DNA of 64,000 bases from Rhodoferax sp. (GCF_028689295.1 NZ_JAQTWL010000006.1:62001-126000), one strand, 5' to 3'; numbered from the stretch's first letter, positions 45,071 through 54,849 are shown. Notes: generated by a model not told the origin, from the letters alone. Program-made: numbers and translations.

Positions 45071-47296
45071 ATGACAACAGCTCAACTTCCTACTGGCTCC
45101 TTGCGGGTGGACATCGGCATTCACGGCATGACCTGCGCGTCGTGCGTTGGCCGTGCTGAGCGCGCCCTGAAAAAGGTGCCCGGCGTGCAGGAAGTGAGCG
45201 TGAATCTGGCCACTGAATCGGCCCGCGTGATGGTGCAGCCATCCGAGCAGATCGAGGCACGCCTGCGGCGCGCCGTGCGCGATGCCGGTTACGAACCGGT
45301 GGCGGCCAATGCGGCCATCGACGCGCCCAGCGAATCGAACTGGGCCGGATTTGCCCCCGTGGCGCTGGGCATTGCGTTGTCCTTGCCCTTGATGTTGCCC
45401 ATGCTCGGTGACCTGCTGAGCCAGCACTGGATGCTGCCGGCCTGGGTCCAGTTCGCCCTGGCGACTCCGGTGCAGTTCTTTCTGGGGGCGCGTTTTTACA
45501 AGGCGGGCTGGCATTCGCTCAAGTCGCTCAGCGGCAACATGGACCTGCTGGTGGCCATGGGCACCAGCGCCGGCTGGGCGCTGTCGGTGTGGTTATGGCT
45601 CAGCGCCGCCGCTGGCACCATGCCGCACCTGTATTTTGAAGCCTCGGCCGTGGTCATCACGCTGGTGCTGCTGGGCAAATGGCTCGAAGCGCGGGCCAAG
45701 CGCCAGACCACCTCGGCCATCCGCGCCCTGCATGCCCTGCGGCCTGAAACGGCGCACCTGCTGGGATTCGATGGCGAAGTCGATGTGCCGATCGACGAAG
45801 TGCTGGTGGGCGACGAACTGGTGGTGCGCCCCGGTGAGCGTTTTGCCGTCGATGGCCGGGTGATTGAGGGCCAGACGCAGGTCGATGAATCGATGCTCAC
45901 TGGCGAGCCTCTGCCGGTGAGTAAGGTGCTCCAGGACAAGGTGACCGGCGGCACGCTCAATGGCGATGGCCGGGTCATCGTGCAGGTGAGCGCCACCGGT
46001 GTCGATACGGTGCTGGCGGGCATCATCCGCCTGGTGGAAGATGCGCAGGCCGCCAAGGCGCCGATCCAGCGCCTGGTGGACAAGGTGAGCGCCGTGTTTG
46101 TTCCGGTAGTGCTGGGGCTGGCGCTGCTCACGCTGCTGGGCTGGTGGCTCAGTGGTGCGCCCTTCGAGGTGGCTGTCATCAACGCGGTCACGGTGCTGGT
46201 GATCGCCTGCCCCTGCGCCTTGGGGCTGGCCACGCCGGCGGCCATCATGGCAGGAACCGGCGTGGCGGCGCAACACGGCATCCTGATCAAGGACGCGCAG
46301 GCACTGGAACTGGCGCACAAAGCCAATGTAGTGGTGTTCGACAAGACCGGCACACTGACACTCGGCCAGGCGCGCCTGACTGACTTTGCCGTGCCGGCGG
46401 GCGCCGATCAAGACGCCTTGCTGGCCATTGCAGGTGCCTTGCAAAGCGGCAGCGGCCACCCGCTGGCGCGTGCCGTGGTGATGGCGGCTCAGCAAAAGCA
46501 GCTTGCTTTGCCGGCCGTGGCGCAATTGCAAAGCACGCCGGGCAAGGGGCTGCGCGGCCAGGTCAACGGTGAAGACTATTTGATCGGCAGTGTGCGCTGG
46601 ATGCAGGAACTCGGTGTGCGGCTTGACAGCCTCGATGTGCGCCTGCCATCGCTGAGCGCACAAGGGGCCACGCTGGCGGTCATGGCGCAACAAACGCCAG
46701 ACGGTTTGCAGGCCCTGGCGCTGCTGGCTTTTGGCGACGAGCCGAAGGCCGAGGCCAGTGCCGCCATTGCCATTTTGCGCGAACGCGGCATCCGGGTCAT
46801 GATGCTCTCGGGCGACAACAGCGCGGCTGCGCTGGCCATGGCCAAGCGCGTCGGCTTGCAACCGGATGAGGTCATCAGCAATGTGCTGCCCGGTGACAAG
46901 GCGGCACACATCACCCGCCTCAAGCAACAAGGCCGCACCGTGGTGATGGTCGGCGACGGTGTCAACGATGCCCCGGCGCTGGCGGCGGCCGATGTCGGCA
47001 TGGCCATGGCCAATGTGGGTGGCGGCACCGATGTGGCGATGCACGCGGCAGGCATCACGCTGATGCGCGGCGACCTGGCGCTGGTGGCCGCCGCGCTGGA
47101 CATCTCCAACCGCACCGTGGCCAAAATCAGGCAAAACCTGTTCTGGGCCTTTATCTACAACGTGGCGGGCATCCCGCTGGCCGCATTTGGTTTCCTGAAC
47201 CCGGTCATGGCCGGTGCCGCCATGGCGATGAGCTCGGTGAGCGTGATGAGCAACGCGCTGCTGCTCAAGCGCTGGCAACCCGATCGATCAAAGTAA
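45071..47296 (+). CDS. copA: Copper-exporting P1B-type ATPase CopA
   Basis: 741 residues with one N-terminal HMA domain ('[17 protein letters not shown]', Cys22 and Cys25), eight expected membrane helices, the actuator loop '[12 protein letters not shown]', the membrane metal site '[14 protein letters not shown]', the phosphorylation motif '[12 protein letters not shown]', a nucleotide-binding '[10 protein letters not shown]' and '[18 protein letters not shown]'. The CPC motif with these neighbours is typical of Cu(I) export. copZ is divergent upstream. The 3' end overlaps the convergent iorB by nine bases. Confidence 0.94.
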   Translation: MTTAQLPTGSLRVDIGIHGMTCASCVGRAERALKKVPGVQEVSVNLATESARVMVQPSEQIEARLRRAVRDAGYEPVAANAAIDAPSESNWAGFAPVALGIALSLPLMLPMLGDLLSQHWMLPAWVQFALATPVQFFLGARFYKAGWHSLKSLSGNMDLLVAMGTSAGWALSVWLWLSAAAGTMPHLYFEASAVVITLVLLGKWLEARAKRQTTSAIRALHALRPETAHLLGFDGEVDVPIDEVLVGDELVVRPGERFAVDGRVIEGQTQVDESMLTGEPLPVSKVLQDKVTGGTLNGDGRVIVQVSATGVDTVLAGIIRLVEDAQAAKAPIQRLVDKVSAVFVPVVLGLALLTLLGWWLSGAPFEVAVINAVTVLVIACPCALGLATPAAIMAGTGVAAQHGILIKDAQALELAHKANVVVFDKTGTLTLGQARLTDFAVPAGADQDALLAIAGALQSGSGHPLARAVVMAAQQKQLALPAVAQLQSTPGKGLRGQVNGEDYLIGSVRWMQELGVRLDSLDVRLPSLSAQGATLAVMAQQTPDGLQALALLAFGDEPKAEASAAIAILRERGIRVMMLSGDNSAAALAMAKRVGLQPDEVISNVLPGDKAAHITRLKQQGRTVVMVGDGVNDAPALAAADVGMAMANVGGGTDVAMHAAGITLMRGDLALVAAALDISNRTVAKIRQNLFWAFIYNVAGIPLAAFGFLNPVMAGAAMAMSSVSVMSNALLLKRWQPDRSK

Positions 47297-48064
47297 GGGC
47301 ACGGCGTCGGGCGACAAGGCCTCATCGACGGCAAACAGGCTGGCGGCAAGCGGGGCAGCATCGGGGCTCAACAAGCGCTGACACCAGGCGGCCACGCAAG
47401 ACGGCGGCACGGCTTCGGGCTCAAAGGCAATGCGCGATACCACCCGGGCCACCACCTCTGAGGCAACGCCGGCGGCCAACAACGCCGCAGCAAAGCGACT
47501 GGCCGCGTCGCCCATGCGAAAAGCGTTGATGTTGGCGTTGACGATGCGCTCGCCCTTGCGCGAAAAAAGCCTGCGCAATTGATTCTCGAACAGCTCCGGG
47601 GACAGCGGTAAATGCATGGCAGCCGCACCCAGCATCACGGTGTTTTGCACCTTGATGCTGCCAGCCTTTTTCGCCATGCGCGCTGCATCCAGCGCCACCA
47701 GCCGCGGCGCTGAAAACAGCACCTGATACAAGGCATCCATTGGCGGGTAATTGGCAACATTCACCATGGGCGTGATGTCGGAAACGATCCAGCCATCCGG
47801 ACGCAGCAATTGGGTGTAGCGCAGCGCCTCCATGGGTTCGACCGACAACACCATGCTGGCCATGCCGTCGCCGATCAGGTCGCTGGCGACCGGCTGGTCA
47901 GAAATGCGCACAAAGGCCGACACCGCACCGCCGCGCTGCGCCATGCCATGAACTTCGGACTGCTTCAGGTGCAAACCCGCGGCATGGATGGCGTGGTCAA
48001 TCACCCCCGCAATCGTCAGCACGCCCTGGCCGCCGACACCGCTCACCACCAGGTCATAGTTCAT
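47288..48064 (-). CDS. iorB: Indolepyruvate ferredoxin oxidoreductase subunit beta
   Basis: 258 residues. The N-terminal part is the pyruvate:ferredoxin oxidoreductase gamma-type domain: '[20 protein letters not shown]', '[21 protein letters not shown]', then '[12 protein letters not shown]'. It is somewhat longer than archaeal IorB (about 200 residues) because of a C-terminal extension after '[15 protein letters not shown]'. With IorA it converts indolepyruvate or other arylpyruvates to the aryl-acetyl-CoA. The start overlaps the iorA stop (ATGA), so the two are coupled; it is the last gene of a nine-gene operon. Confidence 0.88.
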   Translation of the reverse strand: MNYDLVVSGVGGQGVLTIAGVIDHAIHAAGLHLKQSEVHGMAQRGGAVSAFVRISDQPVASDLIGDGMASMVLSVEPMEALRYTQLLRPDGWIVSDITPMVNVANYPPMDALYQVLFSAPRLVALDAARMAKKAGSIKVQNTVMLGAAAMHLPLSPELFENQLRRLFSRKGERIVNANINAFRMGDAASRFAAALLAAGVASEVVARVVSRIAFEPEAVPPSCVAAWCQRLLSPDAAPLAASLFAVDEALSPDAVPLL

Positions 48065-49713
48065 GCGTGCTCCACCTTGCCATGCCGCTTGAGCTCCCGG
48101 ACTTCCTTACTGTCCTTGATTTCCTTGGCGAAGGTGACGCAGGAGCGCCGCGCGATGATGACCGACAGACCGGTGTAAGCCAGTTCCTCGCGGATGGTCT
48201 CCATGGTGTGGTGCTTTTTGTGCGGCGACGGCACCACGATGCGAATGTGCTCGCGCGCCACCCCCAGACCAGCGACCAGGTTGATGACGTCTTCGTCGGT
48301 GGCCGCAGAAGGCTGGCCGCCCGTCATGGCGATGATGCTGTTGTCCAGAATGAACACCTTGATGTTGGTGTTGTCGCGCGCCGCGTCCAGCAGCGGAGCC
48401 AACCCGGAGTGGGTAAAGGTGCCGTCGCCAATCACGCACAGGGCCTGCTTCATGCCGGCATGCACCACACCAATCGCCATGCCAATGGAGGCGCCCATGC
48501 ACAAGCACGAGTGGATGCCTTTGAGCGGCCCCACGGCGCCCAGGGTGTAGCAGCCAATGTCGCCCATGACCCGCAGGTCGGGGTTGAATTCGGCAATCAC
48601 CTCGTTAATGGCGAGGTAGGAGTCGGTGTGCGGACACTTGTCACACAGGCTTGGCGGCCGCCCAACCAGCACTTCAGTCAAACCGGCAATCTGCAACGAA
48701 GCGCTCACTGGCAGGCCAAAGCAGCGCTTGATGGCGTCTTGCGACATCTCGCCCATGCGCGGCAGATCACCGGTGAGCTTGCCGCGAATCGGCCGCTCAC
48801 GCATCAGCCCCAAGGCCGTTACATAACGCTCGATGAACGGGTAGCCTTCTTCGACGATCCAGACCTCGCTGGAGGCATCGAGCAACTGGCGGATTTTCTT
48901 GACCGGCAAGGGGTAACAGCCGATGCGCAACAGGTTGTAGCTTTGCAGCGTATCCCCCAGGGCCTCTTGCAGGTAATTGCACGCCAGGCCGCTCACCAAA
49001 ATGCCGGGACGATCCTTGCCAGTGATCGCCAGCGCATTCACCGGGTGGGCCTCCGAGTACGCCTGCAGTGCAGTTTGCTTGTCGATCAGCTTGCCATAAG
49101 CGCGCCGGGCGTTGGCGGGCAGCAGGATGAAACGACTTGGGTCGGTTACAAAGTTGGCCACATTTTGCTCGCGCGGCGCGGCCAGCCTGACCCTGGCGCG
49201 GCTGTGAGCCAGGCGGGTGACCAAGCGCAGCAGCACGGGCACCTGCAGGGCTTCAGACAACTCGAACGCCTCACGGGTAAAGTCGTAACACTGCTGCTGG
49301 TCTGCCGGTTCCAGGCAGGGCACCATGGCAAAGTCGGCAAAGTAGCGCGAATCCTGCTCGTTTTGCGAGCTGTGCATGCCAGGATCGTCAGCCACCACCA
49401 CCACCAGGCCGCCGTGCGCGCCTGACACCGCCACGTTCATGAACGGATCGGCAGCCACATTGAGCCCGACGTGTTTCATCGACACCAGCACACGCCGCCC
49501 GGCATAGGACACACCCACCGCTTCTTCAAGCGCTACTTTTTCGTTGGTGGACCACATGCCGCGCACGCTCAAGCTGTGCTTTTTGGCGTGCTCCTCAATG
49601 GTCTGGTAGATCTCGGTGGAAGGGGTTCCGGGGTAGGCAAAGGCCGCGCTGATGCCGGCATCGATGGCCCCGCGCGCCACCGCCTCGACGCCCAGCAAAA
49701 TGACTTCAGACAT
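48061..49713 (-). CDS. iorA: Indolepyruvate ferredoxin oxidoreductase subunit alpha
   Basis: 550 residues. The N-terminal domain 'ARGAIDAGISAAFAYPGTPSTEIYQTIEEHA' and 'VALEEAVGVSYAGRRVLVSMKHVGLNVAADPFMN' is the alpha part. The thiamine diphosphate site is 'VIGDGTFTHSGLAPLLDAARDNTNIKVFILDN'. A cysteine pair 'PSLCDKCPHTD' sits between them. The archaeal enzyme ends in a two-[4Fe-4S] ferredoxin domain; here the protein stops about 30 residues after 'VIIARRSC', so that domain is missing. The enzyme acts on arylpyruvates from aromatic amino acids and is expected to be oxygen-sensitive. Confidence 0.9.
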   Translation of the reverse strand: MSEVILLGVEAVARGAIDAGISAAFAYPGTPSTEIYQTIEEHAKKHSLSVRGMWSTNEKVALEEAVGVSYAGRRVLVSMKHVGLNVAADPFMNVAVSGAHGGLVVVVADDPGMHSSQNEQDSRYFADFAMVPCLEPADQQQCYDFTREAFELSEALQVPVLLRLVTRLAHSRARVRLAAPREQNVANFVTDPSRFILLPANARRAYGKLIDKQTALQAYSEAHPVNALAITGKDRPGILVSGLACNYLQEALGDTLQSYNLLRIGCYPLPVKKIRQLLDASSEVWIVEEGYPFIERYVTALGLMRERPIRGKLTGDLPRMGEMSQDAIKRCFGLPVSASLQIAGLTEVLVGRPPSLCDKCPHTDSYLAINEVIAEFNPDLRVMGDIGCYTLGAVGPLKGIHSCLCMGASIGMAIGVVHAGMKQALCVIGDGTFTHSGLAPLLDAARDNTNIKVFILDNSIIAMTGGQPSAATDEDVINLVAGLGVAREHIRIVVPSPHKKHHTMETIREELAYTGLSVIIARRSCVTFAKEIKDSKEVRELKRHGKVEHA

Positions 49714-49740
49714 AACTTCTCCTGTGGGACATCGGGCCGC

Positions 49741-50886
49741 TTATTGCACCAGCGACCAGTCGCCGTTCTTGATTTCAAGCAGGTTAAAGGCAGACAGATC
49801 AAGGCCCATGTGGTCGGTGGCCGACATGTTGACCACGCCGCCGGTCCCAATGAAGCCCTTGGTGGCCTCGATGGCGTCACGGACCTTGGCTTTGTCAGTG
49901 CCACCAGCGCGCTGGATGGCATCCACGGCCATCATCAGACCGTCATAAGCGTGGCCACCAAAAGTGGACACATCGGTTTTCCACTTTTCGTTGAATGCTT
50001 TTTTGTAGCCTGTGACCACCGGTTTTTGTGGGTCTTTGGCAGCCAATTTATCAGCAATCAACAGCGATGCGGCGGGCAGGCGGACACCTTCGGCGGCAAC
50101 GCCGGCGAGTTTGATGAATTCTTCAGAAGCGACACCGTGCGACTGGTACAGCGGCAGCGTCATGCCAAGCTGCTTGTAGTTTTTTGTGACAATGGCTGGC
50201 CCCTGGCCCAGGCCAAAAACAAATACCGCCTGCACGCCGGCGGTGTTGCGGATTTTGGTCAATTGCGGGCTGGTGTCGGTGTCTTTGGGGCCGTAGGTTT
50301 CACTGGCCACCAGGGTAATGCCGTACTTTGCAGCCACGGCTTCGGTTTCCTTTTTGCCGGATTGGCCAAATCCGCTGGTCTCTGACAACAGGGCGACCTT
50401 GGTCAGGCCACGTTTCTTGAGGTCATCAAACACCTTTTCGGCCGCCATGCGGTCGGTATGCGGCGTCTTGAACACCCACTTTTTGACAGGCTCGATGATC
50501 ACCACGGCACCGGCCAGCGAGATAAAGGGAATGTTGGCTTTTTCGACCAGCGACACCATCGACATGGTGGCACCGGTGGTGGTGCCACCCACAATCAGAT
50601 CCACCTTGTCGTCGTCGATCAGGCGCTTGGCAAAGCCGTTGGCTTTGCCGGCGTCACTGCCGTCATCGTAGTGAATCAACTGCAATGGGCGGCCCAGAAC
50701 GCCGCCTTTCTTGTTAATGTCTTCGACGTACATCTGCAGGGTCTTGATCTCCGGATCGCCCAGAAAGGCGGCCGGGCCGGTGATCGACAGGACCGAGCCA
50801 ATCTTGATGGGCTCAGCGGCAAAAGAAGTCAGCGTGCCAAGCGCCAAAGCGGCACCAGCGAGCAGTTTTTTCATCGGGAATTTCAT
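49741..50886 (-). CDS. Branched-chain-type ABC transporter substrate-binding protein
   Basis: 381 residues with a signal peptide ('MKKLLAGAALALGTLTSFA') and a Leu/Ile/Val-binding-protein fold: 'IKIGSVLSITGPAAFLGDPEIKTLQMYVEDINKKGGVLGRPLQLIHYDD', 'LIVGGTTTGATMSMV' and 'FGGHAYDGLMMAVDAIQRAGG'. In this operon, with PaaK and IorAB, the ligand is more likely an aromatic acid or aromatic amino acid than leucine; that is inference. AAGGAGA lies seven bases before the start at 50886. Confidence 0.88.
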   Translation of the reverse strand: MKFPMKKLLAGAALALGTLTSFAAEPIKIGSVLSITGPAAFLGDPEIKTLQMYVEDINKKGGVLGRPLQLIHYDDGSDAGKANGFAKRLIDDDKVDLIVGGTTTGATMSMVSLVEKANIPFISLAGAVVIIEPVKKWVFKTPHTDRMAAEKVFDDLKKRGLTKVALLSETSGFGQSGKKETEAVAAKYGITLVASETYGPKDTDTSPQLTKIRNTAGVQAVFVFGLGQGPAIVTKNYKQLGMTLPLYQSHGVASEEFIKLAGVAAEGVRLPAASLLIADKLAAKDPQKPVVTGYKKAFNEKWKTDVSTFGGHAYDGLMMAVDAIQRAGGTDKAKVRDAIEATKGFIGTGGVVNMSATDHMGLDLSAFNLLEIKNGDWSLVQ

Positions 50887-50926
50887 GGTTGCGTCTCCTT
50901 AGTAGTTAAAAAAATCAGTTCCATCT

Positions 50927-52252
50927 TCAAATCAGTTTGGGTCGCTCATCAAACAGGCGCCGCGCCTTGCCCGCCAGGGTGCGCGGTATCGAATCGAATT
51001 TCAGCACCGTGATCCGGGTGGATATGCCAATGTTGGTCTTGATGTGATGCTGCAACTCCTTGCCAATGGCAAGCTGCTCGGACGCTGTGAGTTTGTCCGA
51101 TACGTCGCGCTGCAACTCGCAGCGCACTTCCACCTGGTCCAGGTGCCCGTCGCGGCTGAGCACAATCTGGTAATTGCCTGAGAGCCGCTTGTCGCGCATG
51201 ATCTGCTCTTCAATTTGCGTCGGGAATACATTGACCCCGCGAATGATCAGCATGTCATCAGAGCGCCCGGTCAAGCGGTCGATGCGCCTGAAGCTGCGCG
51301 ACGTGGGGGGCAGCAAGCGGGTCAGGTCGCGCGTGCGGTAGCGAATCACCGGCATGGCTTGTTTGGTCAGCGAGGTAAACACCAGCTCGCCCGGCTCGCC
51401 CTCGGGAACCACTTCACCGGTTTCCGGGTTGATGATTTCCGGGTAAAAGTGGTCTTCCCAGATGACCGGGCCGTCTTTTGACTCGATGCACTCGCAGGCC
51501 ACACCCGGGCCGATCACTTCGGTCAGACCGTAAATGTCGATGGCATCGAGGCCGAGCTTTTTCTCGATCTCGGCGCGCATGCCCTCACCCCAAGGCTCGG
51601 CGCCAAAAAAGCCAAGGCGCAGGGAAATGTCCTGGGGCGCAATGCCAAGACGCTCAAACTCTTCGGCCAGCACCAGCGAATAGGACGGCGTGGCCATCAG
51701 GATGTCGGGTTTGAAATCCTGAATCAGCTGCACCTGCTTCTCGGTCTGCCCGCCCGACATGGGCACCACCATGCAGCCCATTTTTTCAGCGCCATAGTGG
51801 GCACCCAGCCCGCCGGTAAACAAACCGTAGCCATAGGCAATATGGCAAATGTCACCTGCGCGGCCGCCGCCGGCACGCATTGATCGCACCATCAGTTGCG
51901 CCCAGGTGTCAATGTCTTGCTGGGTGTAGCCGACCACAATGGGCTTGCCCGTGGTGCCGGAAGACGCATGCACCCGCACCACCTGGTTGCGCGGCACGGC
52001 AAACAGGCCAAACGGATAGTTGTCTCGCAAATCGAGTTTGGTTGTGAACGGAAATCTGGCCAGATCGGCCAGTGTTTTCAGGTCGTCCGGGTGCACGCCC
52101 TTGGCATCGCATTTGGCTTTGAAATGCGCCACATGGTCATAGGTGTGTCTGAGCGACCATTGGAGACGCTGCAGCTGCAATGCTGAAATTTCGTCGCGAC
52201 TGGCGATCTCGATCGGATCAATATCGCTGGACATTGGCTGCTTGTCTGTCAT
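50927..52252 (-). CDS. paaK: Phenylacetate-CoA ligase
   Basis: 441 residues, the usual PaaK length. It has 'LQWSLRHTYDHVAHFKAKCDAKGVHPDDL' near the N-terminus, the AMP-binding loop 'VHASSGTTGKPIVVGYTQQD', 'GLTEVIGPGVACECIESKDGPVIWEDHFYPEIINP' and the hinge region 'YRTRDLTRLLPP...RIDRLTGRSDDMLIIRGVNVFPTQIEE'. It activates phenylacetate, or a related aryl acid, with ATP and CoA. Its position next to iorAB and an importer ties both to phenylalanine or aryl-acid breakdown. Confidence 0.93.
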   Translation of the reverse strand: MTDKQPMSSDIDPIEIASRDEISALQLQRLQWSLRHTYDHVAHFKAKCDAKGVHPDDLKTLADLARFPFTTKLDLRDNYPFGLFAVPRNQVVRVHASSGTTGKPIVVGYTQQDIDTWAQLMVRSMRAGGGRAGDICHIAYGYGLFTGGLGAHYGAEKMGCMVVPMSGGQTEKQVQLIQDFKPDILMATPSYSLVLAEEFERLGIAPQDISLRLGFFGAEPWGEGMRAEIEKKLGLDAIDIYGLTEVIGPGVACECIESKDGPVIWEDHFYPEIINPETGEVVPEGEPGELVFTSLTKQAMPVIRYRTRDLTRLLPPTSRSFRRIDRLTGRSDDMLIIRGVNVFPTQIEEQIMRDKRLSGNYQIVLSRDGHLDQVEVRCELQRDVSDKLTASEQLAIGKELQHHIKTNIGISTRITVLKFDSIPRTLAGKARRLFDERPKLI

Positions 52253-52267
52253 ATTGCGCTTTCCGCC

Positions 52268-52738
52268 TTATTGTGATGGGACCTGCGCGGCCTGCTCCAA
52301 CTCAGCCATCACTTCCCCGTTGATACGGTAACTCTTGCCTCGAAACAAGGCCACGATTTTGCCACCACGCACCCGCACGGTCACGTCATAGACCCCGGTG
52401 CGACCAGATCTTGATCGCTCCACAGCCTCGGCTTCAAGCATATCGCCTTCTTTGGCGGGTGCCAAAAAGTCGATGTGGCACGCCGATGCCACGGTGTTGT
52501 GGTTGTAGCTGTTGCAGGCATAGGCAAAGGCCGTGTCAGCCAGCGTAAACATCAGGCCGCCATGGCAAATGTGATGGCCATTGACCATGTCTGCGCGCAC
52601 CGGCATCGACACCAGCGCACTGCCTGCCGAGATGCTCTGCAGCGTCATGCCCAACGCCTGCACGGTCTGGTCGCGCTGCCACATGGCGGCAGCCACCGCT
52701 TCGGCAAGCTTCTGCGCATGGGGGTGTTGTTGTTTCAT
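52268..52738 (-). CDS. paaI: PaaI-type hotdog-fold acyl-CoA thioesterase
   Basis: 156 residues of the hotdog fold: 'MVNGHHICHGGLMFTLADTAFAYACNS' holds the Asn, Gly-rich and Asp residues of the PaaI active site, followed by 'ACHIDFLAPAKEGDMLEAEAVERSRSGRTGVYDVTV'. PaaI releases CoA from ring-hydroxylated phenylacetyl-CoA dead-ends. The ATG at 52738 is preferred; a TTG at 52756 would place the start against the livF stop. paaK follows after 15 bases. Confidence 0.9.
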   Translation of the reverse strand: MKQQHPHAQKLAEAVAAAMWQRDQTVQALGMTLQSISAGSALVSMPVRADMVNGHHICHGGLMFTLADTAFAYACNSYNHNTVASACHIDFLAPAKEGDMLEAEAVERSRSGRTGVYDVTVRVRGGKIVALFRGKSYRINGEVMAELEQAAQVPSQ

Positions 52739-52756
52739 TAGATTTCTCGCTGTCAA

Positions 52757-54073
52757 TCACATGCCCAGATAGGCCGCTCGCACCTGGTCATTGCGCACCA
52801 GCTCGTTGCCGCTACCGGTCAGGATCACACAGCCGGTCTCGAGCACATAGCCACGGTCGGAAATGTCAAGGGCGGCCAGGGCGTTTTGTTCAACCAGCAG
52901 AATCGTGATGCCCTGGCTTTTCAGCGTCTTGATCACAGCGAACACCTCTTGCACCAGCAGCGGAGCCAGGCCCATCGATGGTTCGTCGAGCAGCAGCAGG
53001 CGCGGGCGGCCCATCAAGGCACGGCCGATGGCCAGCATTTGCTGTTGCCCGCCCGACAAGGTGCCCGCCGGTTGGTGGCGTTTTTCCTTGAGGATCGGGA
53101 ACATGGTGAATATCTTTTCCATGTCGCCCGCCACCTGGTGTCGGGGTTGCGTATAGGCGCCCAGACGCAGGTTGTCCTCGATCGACAAGGGGCCAAACAC
53201 CTGGCGCCCTTCGGGGCTTTGGCAAATGCCGCGACGCATTCGCTTGTCCGGGCGCAGCCTGCTGATGTCTTCACCATCAAAAAAAATGCTGCCGGCACTC
53301 ATGGGCTGTACACCCGAGAGCGTTCGCAATAAAGTGGTTTTACCAGCCCCGTTGGCGCCCACCAGCGCCACGGTTTCGCCGCGGCGCACTTCGATGCTGA
53401 TGCCTTTGAGCGCCTTGATGCGGCCGTAGCAGGATTCCAGGCCCTGCACCCGAAGCAAAACTTCGGCCTGTGCCGGGCTTGCGCCGCCTGGCAAATGGCC
53501 TACACTTTTGCCGCCCAGTCCGAGAGATTCGGGTGCCACGCTGACGATGCGGTGGTACAGCTCACGAAACCCGGCCTGCGCGGCATCGCCAAATAGCGGG
53601 TGAACGGGATCATGAAAGGCGCGGTTGATTTCAACCCAATCCTCTTTCAGCAGGGTCTTGTGCGCCAGTGGCAGCAACTGTTTTTCTTCAGTCAGAATGT
53701 GCGACTTCAAATCGGCCGTGAAGTGGCGCAGTTGTGTGGCCAGTGCTGGCCCTGACATCTCCCCTGCCGCCACCGCTGCCATGGCGGCTCGCAAGGCCCG
53801 ATGCCTGCTGCCGCTGTCCCGGTGATCCTGCTCCAGACGATCGAGCGTGGTGGCAACTTCAGGGCTGCGCAAGCGCAGATAGTGAAACAAAAAGCCATCT
53901 TCTTTCGGATAGTGCAAGCGCTCCTCGAACTGCACGATGTAGTCCAGCGCCGCGCTCAAAAAATTTGGGTCGAGCGCGACACCGGCTTCAAGTTCAACAG
54001 CCAATTGGTCCACCGTGGTGGCCATGCGCCACAGGCTGTTGTGGTCTTCGCTGATGATGCGCAGTGCGTCCAT
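52757..54073 (-). CDS. Hemerythrin domain fused to LivF-type ABC transporter ATPase
   Basis: 438 residues with two unlike domains. Residues 1-140 form a hemerythrin HHE domain: His11 in 'ISEDHNSLW', His54 and Glu58 in 'ERLHYPKED', His84 (or His91) in 'LEQDHRDSGSRH', His125 and Glu129 in 'LKSHILTEEKQLLPLA', a complete set of di-iron ligands. After a linker (about 141-204) comes a full LivF ATPase: Walker A 'GANGAGKTT' at 239-247, signature 'LSGGQQQML', Walker B 'LLLLDEPSMGLAP' and the switch-region His replaced by Gln in 'LLVEQNA', normal for LivF. Ordinary LivF is about 235 residues and has no such domain. No frame break exists between the halves. Neighbours are livG and paaI. Confidence 0.93.
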   Translation of the reverse strand: MDALRIISEDHNSLWRMATTVDQLAVELEAGVALDPNFLSAALDYIVQFEERLHYPKEDGFLFHYLRLRSPEVATTLDRLEQDHRDSGSRHRALRAAMAAVAAGEMSGPALATQLRHFTADLKSHILTEEKQLLPLAHKTLLKEDWVEINRAFHDPVHPLFGDAAQAGFRELYHRIVSVAPESLGLGGKSVGHLPGGASPAQAEVLLRVQGLESCYGRIKALKGISIEVRRGETVALVGANGAGKTTLLRTLSGVQPMSAGSIFFDGEDISRLRPDKRMRRGICQSPEGRQVFGPLSIEDNLRLGAYTQPRHQVAGDMEKIFTMFPILKEKRHQPAGTLSGGQQQMLAIGRALMGRPRLLLLDEPSMGLAPLLVQEVFAVIKTLKSQGITILLVEQNALAALDISDRGYVLETGCVILTGSGNELVRNDQVRAAYLGM

Positions 54074-54085
54074 GGTGCTTGTCGT

Positions 54086-54847
54086 TCAGGCGTGCGCACC
54101 CAGATAGGCGGCAATCACGTCCGGGTTGTTGCGCACCTCGATGCAACTGCCCTCGGCCAGCTTTTTGCCATAGTCCAGCACCAATATGCGGTCTGATAGA
54201 TTCATCACCATCTTCATGTCATGCTCCACCAGCACTACCGTGATACCCGAATCGGCCACCCTGCGCACCAGAGCATCCACGTCCTGGGTTTCCCTGGTAT
54301 TGAGCCCGGCGGCGGGTTCGTCGAGAAAAATCAGGCGCGGCTTCATGGCCAGGGCGCGGGCAATTTCCAGGCGCTTGAGTGCGCCATAGGGCATGCTGTC
54401 GGCACGGGCTTGCAAGTAGTCCTGCAGGCCAACAAAGCGCATCAGTTCTGTCGCCTCTTGCCGCAGTTCATGGTCGCGCGTCCGGATGGATGGCCAGCGC
54501 AAGGCTGCCTTGAACAAATTGCGATCGAGCCGCAGATGCGCACCCACCATCACGTTCTCGATGGCGCTCATGTTCATGCAGATTTGCAGGTTTTGAAAGG
54601 TCCGGGCCACACCGCGCTGCGCCAGTTCGTTGGGCGTTTTTCCGCCGATGGATTCACCGTCGAGTTTGATCGTGCCGCTGGTCGGGGTGTAGATGCCGGT
54701 GATCAGGTTAAACAAGGTGGTTTTGCCTGCGCCATTGGGGCCAATGACGGCATAAACGATGCCTGCGTCAATGGCGAAACTCACATTTTGTACCGCCTTG
54801 ACACCGCCAAAATGAATCGATAGCTGGTTCACTTCAAGCAGCGCCAT
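54086..54847 (-). CDS. livG: Branched-chain-type ABC transporter ATPase LivG
   Basis: 253 residues: Walker A 'GPNGAGKTTLFNLITGIY', the Q-loop region 'GVARTFQNLQICMNMSAIENVMVGAH', signature 'PYGALKRLEIARAL' and Walker B 'LIFLDEPAAGLN'. The C-terminal 'GKKLAEGSCIEVRNNPDVIAAYLGA' is typical of LivG. It pairs with the hemerythrin-LivF protein to power the importer. It ends 12 bases before that gene and starts two bases after livM. Confidence 0.93.
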   Translation of the reverse strand: MALLEVNQLSIHFGGVKAVQNVSFAIDAGIVYAVIGPNGAGKTTLFNLITGIYTPTSGTIKLDGESIGGKTPNELAQRGVARTFQNLQICMNMSAIENVMVGAHLRLDRNLFKAALRWPSIRTRDHELRQEATELMRFVGLQDYLQARADSMPYGALKRLEIARALAMKPRLIFLDEPAAGLNTRETQDVDALVRRVADSGITVVLVEHDMKMVMNLSDRILVLDYGKKLAEGSCIEVRNNPDVIAAYLGAHA

Positions 54848-54849
54848 GC

